24,875 bases of DNA from a virus: the IMG/VR virus record IMGVR_UViG_3300003690_000113, positions 1-24,875 of that record. One strand, 5' to 3'. A program made the translations under genes and the position numbers. The notes under the pieces are model-generated. The model had not been told where the DNA came from and did no database searches. It saw nothing but the letters and a program-made list of their open reading frames with translations. Below, piece by piece: positions 22,365 through 24,875 of the stretch; the first letter of the stretch is position 1; each line of letters starts with the position of its first letter.

Positions 22365-22460
22365 GGGGGGTGACAACGGCGTTCGCCATCACCCCCCTGA
22401 TGTCTTCGCAAAAAGAGGCGTCGAAGACACTCAGGGGGTAAACTCCCCAAGCTTACCCCC
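22365..22460. promoter_or_regulatory. Chain of three mutually exclusive G/C stems
   Basis: Stem 1 is GGGGGGTGA (22365-22373) with TCACCCCCC (22389-22397), with GGC/GCC inside around GTTC. Stem 2 is CCCCCTGATGTCTTCG (22393-22408) with CGAAGACA (22422-22429) and TCAGGGGG (22431-22438), 16 bp with one bulged base. Stem 3 is GGGGGTAA (22434-22441) with TTACCCCC (22453-22460). The C-run is shared by stems 1 and 2, and the G-run by stems 2 and 3, so forming stem 2 excludes both others. This is the architecture of attenuators and riboswitch expression platforms, though no T-run follows. Confidence 0.55.
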
Positions 22461-22463
22461 ACG

Positions 22464-22515
22464 CCAAAGGCACCCTCTCTCCCCGCAAAGCACCTTTGGA
22501 TATACAATACAAAGG
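22464..22515. other. Competing CCAAAGG / CCTTTGG / CAAAGG elements
   Basis: CCTTTGG (22493-22499) can pair with CCAAAGG upstream (22464-22470, 7 bp) or through CCTTTG with CAAAGG downstream (22510-22515, 6 bp). Again one segment has two perfect partners. Confidence 0.45.
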
Positions 22516-22640
22516 CCCTAGCCGATTTGTTTTAGAACCCACTAAAACGGTCACCCGGAGAAGGGAAAACAGGGACGCTCGGCTAGGGCAGTAGACATAA
22601 AAAAGACCTTGCTTTCTCTCTCCGTGGGTTCCAACAAAAC
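22515..22640. other. 11-bp-closed RNA-like junction with loop-complementary tail
   Basis: GCCCTAGCCGA (22515-22525) pairs perfectly with TCGGCTAGGGC (22579-22589). Inside is a perfect 7-bp hairpin GTTTTAG-AACCCA-CTAAAAC (22529-22548), and a weaker CCC/GGG stem (22554-22565) makes a possible three-way junction. GAACCCAC (22535-22542), covering the hairpin loop, is complementary to GTGGGTTC (22624-22631), and GTTTT (22529-22533) to AAAAC (22636-22640). This allows either a pseudoknot or a rearranged long-range helix. Confidence 0.55.
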
Positions 22641-22641
22641 C

Positions 22642-22670
22642 AAGATAGGAAAATATCCGGTCAAAGTCAA
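22642..22670 (-). promoter_or_regulatory. Sigma70-like promoter, minus strand
   Basis: Read on the minus strand: TTGACT (complement of 22665-22670), a spacer of exactly 17 bases, then TATCTT (complement of 22642-22647). The -35 matches 5 of 6 and the -10 matches 4 of 6 consensus bases. It overlaps the end of the 93-aa gene and would start RNA near 22635, directly into the hairpin-rich noncoding stretch. Confidence 0.5.
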
Positions 22671-22948
22671 AGCTTACTTCTGATCTTCCACCCCATCACG
22701 GCCTCCAGATATTCTTTTGAAGTCTGGGCCTTCTCGAGCAGGTCATAACACCATGCCTTGGTTTGATAGGGGACTTCCATCCACTGTGATTCGGCGTAAG
22801 CCCTGCAAATATCTCCCAGCCTGCGTTGTTCCTTCACCGCCTCCTCGGGTATTGGGCCTGGGCGTTCGGTATACTCGAACCGGTATATCTTGTGCAAGCC
22901 GTCCAGCTCTCCCCTTGCGAGAAGATATTCCTCTTTCGTTATGTGCAT
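22667..22948 (-). CDS. Hypothetical protein at end of recombination operon
   Basis: 93 aa from the ATG at 22948, with GGAGG 4 bases upstream; a longer reading from 23002 would overlap the resolvase by 64 bases and is unlikely. The sequence is helical and charged: MHITKEEYLLARGELDGLHK, RPGPIPEEAVKEQRRLGDIC, SQWMEVPYQTKAWCYDLLEK. No family recognised. It overlaps the upstream resolvase gene by 10 bases, placing it in the same transcript. Its stop coincides with the promoter that faces the noncoding stretch. Confidence 0.65.
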   Translation of the reverse strand: MHITKEEYLLARGELDGLHKIYRFEYTERPGPIPEEAVKEQRRLGDICRAYAESQWMEVPYQTKAWCYDLLEKAQTSKEYLEAVMGWKIRSKL

Positions 22949-23307
22949 AGTTCCTCCAGGTGTATGGTTACCTTGCCGTCTCCTCCCCTGCCTTTCTCCC
23001 ACCGATACATCCGTTCCAGATTTTTGGGTGCGTCATCCTCGAGGACATCAAGCTTGACCAGCGCATCCACGATCTCCTTGAAGGAGTATGCCAGGTTCTC
23101 GTAGTCGGGTTCTCTGGACGAGTGCCTTGTGAAGGTGCCTCTCGCCCGTTTTAAGGGACGCTTCGGCTTCCTCCCCTGTATCTCCACCCACAGCCGGTCA
23201 ACCCAGTATTTCGCCTCTCTGTGCCCCACGCTCCAGTGCCTGCCTCGCGTGTGGCTGGTGTTCATCTTGGGCAATTTCCCCGCCAACTCAATCTTCAGTG
23301 TGTACAT
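22939..23307 (-). CDS. RusA-like Holliday junction resolvase (probable)
   Basis: 122 aa from the ATG at 23307; an upstream GTG at 23340 lacks a ribosome site. RusA enzymes cut four-way junctions using paired acidic residues. The start LKIELAGKLPKMNTSHTRGR fits the 'P-x-N' opening strand, and the core REPDYENLAYSFKEIVDALV, then LDVLEDDAPKNLERM, matches the family's R-x-D-x-D/E-N...K...D-x-L...DD arrangement (D68, E70, N71, K77, D81, D91, D92 here). The second acidic residue is Glu rather than Asp. Length agrees with the family (about 120 aa). It overlaps the HNH gene by 20 bases and lies in the same operon as the annealing protein, which supports a recombination role. Confidence 0.7.
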   Translation of the reverse strand: MYTLKIELAGKLPKMNTSHTRGRHWSVGHREAKYWVDRLWVEIQGRKPKRPLKRARGTFTRHSSREPDYENLAYSFKEIVDALVKLDVLEDDAPKNLERMYRWEKGRGGDGKVTIHLEELCT

Positions 23308-23626
23308 ACCCCCCCATCTCGAGGTGGTCGGACAGGGCACAGTCGCCCACGATTTCCAGGAGTGTCTCTATGGTAGCCTGGTCGGTGTTAGTCCCTGCGT
23401 GAGCCTTGGCGTGGCACCCGTGGTGGACCTTTATCATCCTGAAATCTACGTGTATCGTCTCCTGACCCTTGCCGGCTTTCTTCCAGCTGCGCCCAAAGGT
23501 GTGGTGACCCTCTATCCTGTCGCCCCGCCTGAACACGGTGTCGCAGATGTCACAGGTGTCACGCTCTGGTGCCAGCACCTTCTCTCTGTACCATGCGTCC
23601 TGGACGAATCGCTTATTGCGTCTCAT
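23288..23626 (-). CDS. HNH-type endonuclease (probable)
   Basis: 112 aa. A zinc-knuckle pair C25-x2-C28 (TCDICDTVFRRGDR) is followed by IEGHHTFGRSWKK (H41, H42) and a C-terminal MIKVHHGCHAKAHA (H69, C71, H72, H76). This order, a CxxC, a DH/HH-containing strand and an H-x-C-H helix, is that of HNH or treble-clef nucleases; the second cysteine pair is reduced to one Cys plus His, so zinc binding may differ. It is too short to carry a separate DNA-binding domain. Possible roles are packaging-associated nicking, recombination (like small zinc proteins of lambdoid nin regions) or homing; position in the recombination operon favours the second. Overlaps both neighbours. Confidence 0.65.
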   Translation of the reverse strand: MRRNKRFVQDAWYREKVLAPERDTCDICDTVFRRGDRIEGHHTFGRSWKKAGKGQETIHVDFRMIKVHHGCHAKAHAGTNTDQATIETLLEIVGDCALSDHLEMGGYVHTED

Positions 23627-23900
23627 TCTTATCGATCTCTCTCAAGTCCTCGGCTCCCGCAGCGAAGTGGGCCTTAATGCGGTCGCCGCCGTAGTCAGCG
23701 AATACGGGCACCAGCTTTGCCTTTTCAAGTATCTGTTCCCTTTCGTAGTGGTCCTCCATGAACTTCCTCATGTGTTCCCTCAGAATAGAGGACATAATCA
23801 GGTGCTCTGACTTGCAGAACGCCATAAATTCTGAGACTGTCTTGTCGTCGTCGCCGTCTCTGACGGTGATGACATGCCCCTTACCTGGCCTGCTTTTCAT
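23613..23900 (-). CDS. Small protein, possibly ribbon-helix-helix-like
   Basis: 95 aa, GGGAGG 5 bases before ATG. A basic start (MKSRPGKGHVITVRDGDDDK) offers one beta strand (HVITVRDG), then two helices (TVSEFMAFCKSEHL and MSSILREHMRKFMEDHYERE). Strand-helix-helix with a short turn is the outline of ribbon-helix-helix DNA-binding proteins, so it may be an autoregulator of this operon; the resemblance is weak. The C-terminal half (LVPVFADYGGDRIKAHFAAG) is unassigned. Overlaps neighbours on both sides by 14-20 bases. Confidence 0.6.
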   Translation of the reverse strand: MKSRPGKGHVITVRDGDDDKTVSEFMAFCKSEHLIMSSILREHMRKFMEDHYEREQILEKAKLVPVFADYGGDRIKAHFAAGAEDLREIDKNETQ

Positions 23901-24033
23901 CTGTCCCTCCCTTGTCTTTGGTGTGGTCGTCTAAATAAACCACGCCCTCGCCGTAGGTTACGGAGAATGGAATGTGGTCCAGGAGCATCCGTATCACCAT
24001 CCCCATAGCCCGTTTCTCGTCTCTGATTGTCAC
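23881..24033 (-). CDS. Small protein (50 aa) between annealing protein and RHH-like gene
   Basis: From a GTG at 24033 to TAA at 23881-23883. The residues MTIRDEKRAMGMVIRMLLDH then IPFSVTYGEGVVYLDDHTKD form a helix and a strand pair of ordinary protein character, while the overlapping longer frame (23897-24100) reads as Arg/Gly/His-rich noise. An AAGGG precedes the GTG by about 7 bases. It overlaps the next gene by 20 bases, as do the other members of the operon. No family recognised. Confidence 0.6.
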   Translation of the reverse strand: MTIRDEKRAMGMVIRMLLDHIPFSVTYGEGVVYLDDHTKDKGGTDEKQAR

Positions 24034-24064
24034 GTCGGAACCCTTTTTGGTGATGCCCCTGCCA

Positions 24065-24084
24065 CCCTAATCCCCGTATTAGGG
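24065..24084 (-). other. Perfect 7-bp hairpin between annealing gene and 50-aa gene
   Basis: CCCTAAT (24065-24071) and ATTAGGG (24078-24084) pair perfectly around six bases. With the next hairpin it fills the only gap (77 bases) inside the minus-strand operon. No T-run follows on the minus strand, so it may be an mRNA-processing or partial termination site. Confidence 0.45.
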
Positions 24085-24100
24085 CAGCTGGGGCCGGCAT

Positions 24101-24119
24101 CGGGGTGAGCCTAGCCCCG
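24101..24119 (-). other. Hairpin over the stop codon of the annealing gene
   Basis: CGGGG (24101-24105) and CCCCG (24115-24119) form a 5-bp stem whose loop contains the TAG of the RAD52-like gene (24111-24113). It could stall or protect the mRNA end after the annealing protein. Confidence 0.35.
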
Positions 24120-24665
24120 TGCCTTGAGTCTGTCTATGGCGTCTGATACGTCTTTCTTGGCGGGGCTTGGCCCCAGGCCGGCCATGAACTTGCTTCGCTC
24201 CACGTCTGACATATTCGACAGGAGCTTCGACAGGAATCGCATCTGCGCTTCTGTCGCCGCATCCGAGGTCTGGGGCTGTGGCTGTGGCTGTGGTTGTGCG
24301 CTTTCCTGTGGGGGCGGTGGTGCCTCGTCGTACAGGTATCGGGCTATGCCCCACTTGACCCCGGCCCTCTTGAATGCGTCAGACAGCGCCCCCTTCTCTG
24401 CCTCTATGGTTGTCTCAGGTGCGCCGTCACTTTTCCATGTCCACTCCCCGTCCGTCTTGATGCCTATCTCGCAGACGGTTACGCCGTTGACGCATGTGTA
24501 TCGGTTCTGCCAGGATGCCTGGCCGACAACCTCATCCAGCCTGTCTGCTACATCCCGTGCATCAATATAGGCAAGTTGTTTCCCCTGTGGGCCTTGCCGG
24601 TACTTGACCGTCTCGAGCGGAAACGGATCTTTCAGCTCCATCAGATAGACTGCCTCGTCGCTCAT
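24111..24665 (-). CDS. RAD52-family single-strand annealing protein
   Basis: 184 aa, AGGAGG 4 bases before ATG. Annealing proteins pair complementary single strands during phage recombination and replication. The N-terminal domain (residues 1-115) shows the Rad52/Rad22 pattern: LAYIDARDVADRLDEVVG, WQNRYTCVNGVTVCEIGIKT, then SDGAPETTIEAEKGALSDAF and KRAGVKWGIARYLYD. This is followed by a Pro/Gln linker (APPPPQESAQPQPQPQPQ), and a small C-terminal helical domain (about 135-184; AQMRFLSKLLSNMSDVERSK) that in relatives may contact the partner SSB or nuclease. A RusA-like resolvase and an HNH-type protein lie downstream in the same operon, forming a coherent recombination unit. Confidence 0.85.
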   Translation of the reverse strand: MSDEAVYLMELKDPFPLETVKYRQGPQGKQLAYIDARDVADRLDEVVGQASWQNRYTCVNGVTVCEIGIKTDGEWTWKSDGAPETTIEAEKGALSDAFKRAGVKWGIARYLYDEAPPPPQESAQPQPQPQPQTSDAATEAQMRFLSKLLSNMSDVERSKFMAGLGPSPAKKDVSDAIDRLKARG

Positions 24666-24683
24666 ACTCCCTCCTCGTTAGTA

Positions 24684-24712
24684 GTTGGGATAAGGTTGGG
24701 GCTTATCCCAAC
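24684..24712 (-). promoter_or_regulatory. 11-bp perfect hairpin in the 5' region of the annealing gene, with an alternative fold
   Basis: GTTGGGATAAG (24684-24694) pairs perfectly with CTTATCCCAAC (24702-24712) around the loop GTTGGGG. The loop repeats the GTTGGG element, so on the minus strand CCCAAC in the loop can also pair with a GTTGGG arm, giving an alternative shorter hairpin. It lies 19 bases before the ribosome start of the annealing gene and contains the stop of the methyltransferase frame (24703-24705), so it may terminate one gene or control the next. No T-run is seen. Confidence 0.55.
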
Positions 24713-24875
24713 TGGTGTATATGTCTGCCGATCCATTCGGCACACTGCGGTACTACGGCGTTGCCGAGTCCTTTAAGTCGGTCCACCCTAGAGGGAACCC
24801 CATGAGCCACTCGACCCACGTCGGGTTCAGCTGACCACCATTTCCAGCACCCATCTTCAGTGCTTCCTCTTTCCC
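24703..24875 (-). CDS. DNA (cytosine-5) methyltransferase, C-terminal fragment (frame B)
   Basis: The frame is open from the right edge to TAA at 24703-24705 (56 residues). It reads WWSAEPDVGRVAHGVPSRVD followed by RLKGLGNAVVPQCAEWIGRH, which is the textbook C-terminus of phage and bacterial C5-methyltransferases; RLKxLGNAVVPQ carries the conserved motif X asparagine region that helps hold AdoMet. Such enzymes methylate cytosine and often protect phage DNA from restriction. The N-terminus lies outside the window. Its last codons fall inside the 11-bp hairpin, 38 bases before the annealing gene, so it may share that gene's transcript. A second open frame across the same bases also looks like a methyltransferase end (next entry). 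Confidence 0.75.
   Translation of the reverse strand, partial: ERGSTEDGCWKWWSAEPDVGRVAHGVPSRVDRLKGLGNAVVPQCAEWIGRHIHQLG
24753..24875 (-). CDS. Overlapping alternative methyltransferase-like C-terminus (frame A)
   Basis: The other minus frame is also open from the edge to TAG at 24753-24755 (40 residues) and reads GAGNGGQLNPTWVEWLMGFP then LGWTDLKDSATP. 'LNP-WVEWLMGFP-GWTDL' is itself a familiar C-terminal motif of phage DNA methylases. So one stretch of DNA encodes two known-looking endings in two frames. Frame B continues into the conserved GNAVVP and is the more likely product here; frame A could be used if a frameshift or a different upstream start places ribosomes there. Which frame the complete gene uses cannot be told without the sequence past the edge. 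Confidence 0.35.
   Translation of the reverse strand, partial: GKEEALKMGAGNGGQLNPTWVEWLMGFPLGWTDLKDSATP

Larger units (their letters stand above)
22308..22641. other. Noncoding stretch dense in perfect inverted repeats
   Basis: No credible gene is found on either strand here. Instead there are at least five perfect stems of 7-16 bp (listed separately) spaced almost back to back from 22365 to 22589, and a complementary segment at 22624-22640. The first part (22308-22364) shows nothing striking. If the minus-strand promoter at 22642-22670 is used, all of this would be transcribed as a leader of roughly 490 bases before the 12-aa ORF. Alternatives are a replication origin, a packaging or recombination site, or a stand-alone RNA. 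Confidence 0.6.

Noticed and set aside
22397-22410. CTGATG segment as part of a hammerhead ribozyme
   Set aside because: The core needs CUGANGA and a matching GAAA; the following bases (TCTT) break it.
22515-22590. A tRNA-sized fold (75 bases, GCCCTAG/CTAGGGC ends)
   Set aside because: The ends resemble an acceptor stem, but there is no T-arm GTTCRA motif, no D-arm and no anticodon arm of proper size on either strand, and the closing stem continues to 11 bp.
22596-22610. A-run at 22599-22604 as a minus-strand terminator
   Set aside because: On the minus strand the T-run is not preceded by a convincing stem; only a 4-bp match was found.
23129-23677. 182-aa + strand frame across the HNH and resolvase genes
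   Set aside because: It is antisense to two genes with clear motifs and has no ribosome site or recognisable pattern.
23897-24100. 67-aa minus-strand frame before the RHH-like gene
   Set aside because: Arg/Gly/His-rich noise; the alternative frame from the GTG at 24033 gives an ordinary-looking 50-aa protein.

Overview
The window is part of a tailed dsDNA phage genome (Caudoviricetes), most likely a podovirus of a Gram-negative host. The evidence is a packed virion-gene series on the + strand (portal, zinc ribbon, scaffold, HK97-fold coat, head-tail adaptor, beta-propeller-like tail tube protein, very large ejection-type proteins, tail fibre, S74 fibre chaperone), with no tape-measure gene, tube/sheath pair or baseplate genes. 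The holin resembles the three-helix gene-transfer-agent type and the endolysin is an M15 peptidase. There is no integrase, tRNA or CRISPR array. Both ends are cut: a CDS tail at the left and a DNA methyltransferase tail at the right.

Layout. 1-5676 is the head module: portal, two small proteins, scaffold, coat and a probable decoration protein. Two tandem perfect hairpins (5688-5758) follow it. 5784-8771 holds two small proteins, the head-tail adaptor and the tail tube protein. 8782-17999 is a block of five large, low-complexity, partly glycine-zipper proteins, inferred to be ejected internal virion proteins; the middle of this block is visibly richer in A/T-ending codons. 18001-19765 is the fibre, a separately encoded S74 chaperone and a small coiled-coil ORF. 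19744-21809 holds an SNase-like nuclease and the lysis cassette, ending in the endolysin. Almost all + strand genes touch or overlap (TAATG, ATGA, TAGTG), so they probably form one late transcript.

From 24875 down to 21785 the genes are on the minus strand and look like DNA metabolism: C5-methyltransferase C-terminus, RAD52-like annealing protein, a 50-aa protein, a possible ribbon-helix-helix protein, an HNH-type nuclease, a RusA-like resolvase and a 93-aa protein. Annealing protein, nuclease and resolvase fit a phage recombination module; the methyltransferase could protect the genome from restriction.

The most unusual stretch is 22144-22666. It has no gene of ordinary size but many perfect inverted repeats: a compact + strand structure ending in a textbook intrinsic terminator, a chain of mutually exclusive G/C-rich stems, and an 11-bp-closed junction whose hairpin loop is complementary to a downstream segment. 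A good sigma70-like promoter on the minus strand (22642-22670) points into it. On the far side lies a 12-codon ORF with a strong ribosome site that is coupled by TAATG to the 106-aa gene. I read this as a candidate structured noncoding RNA or long regulatory leader. The other notable oddities are two overlapping frames at the right edge that both look like methyltransferase C-termini, a nuclease gene without a normal start codon, and a fibre chaperone split from its fibre.
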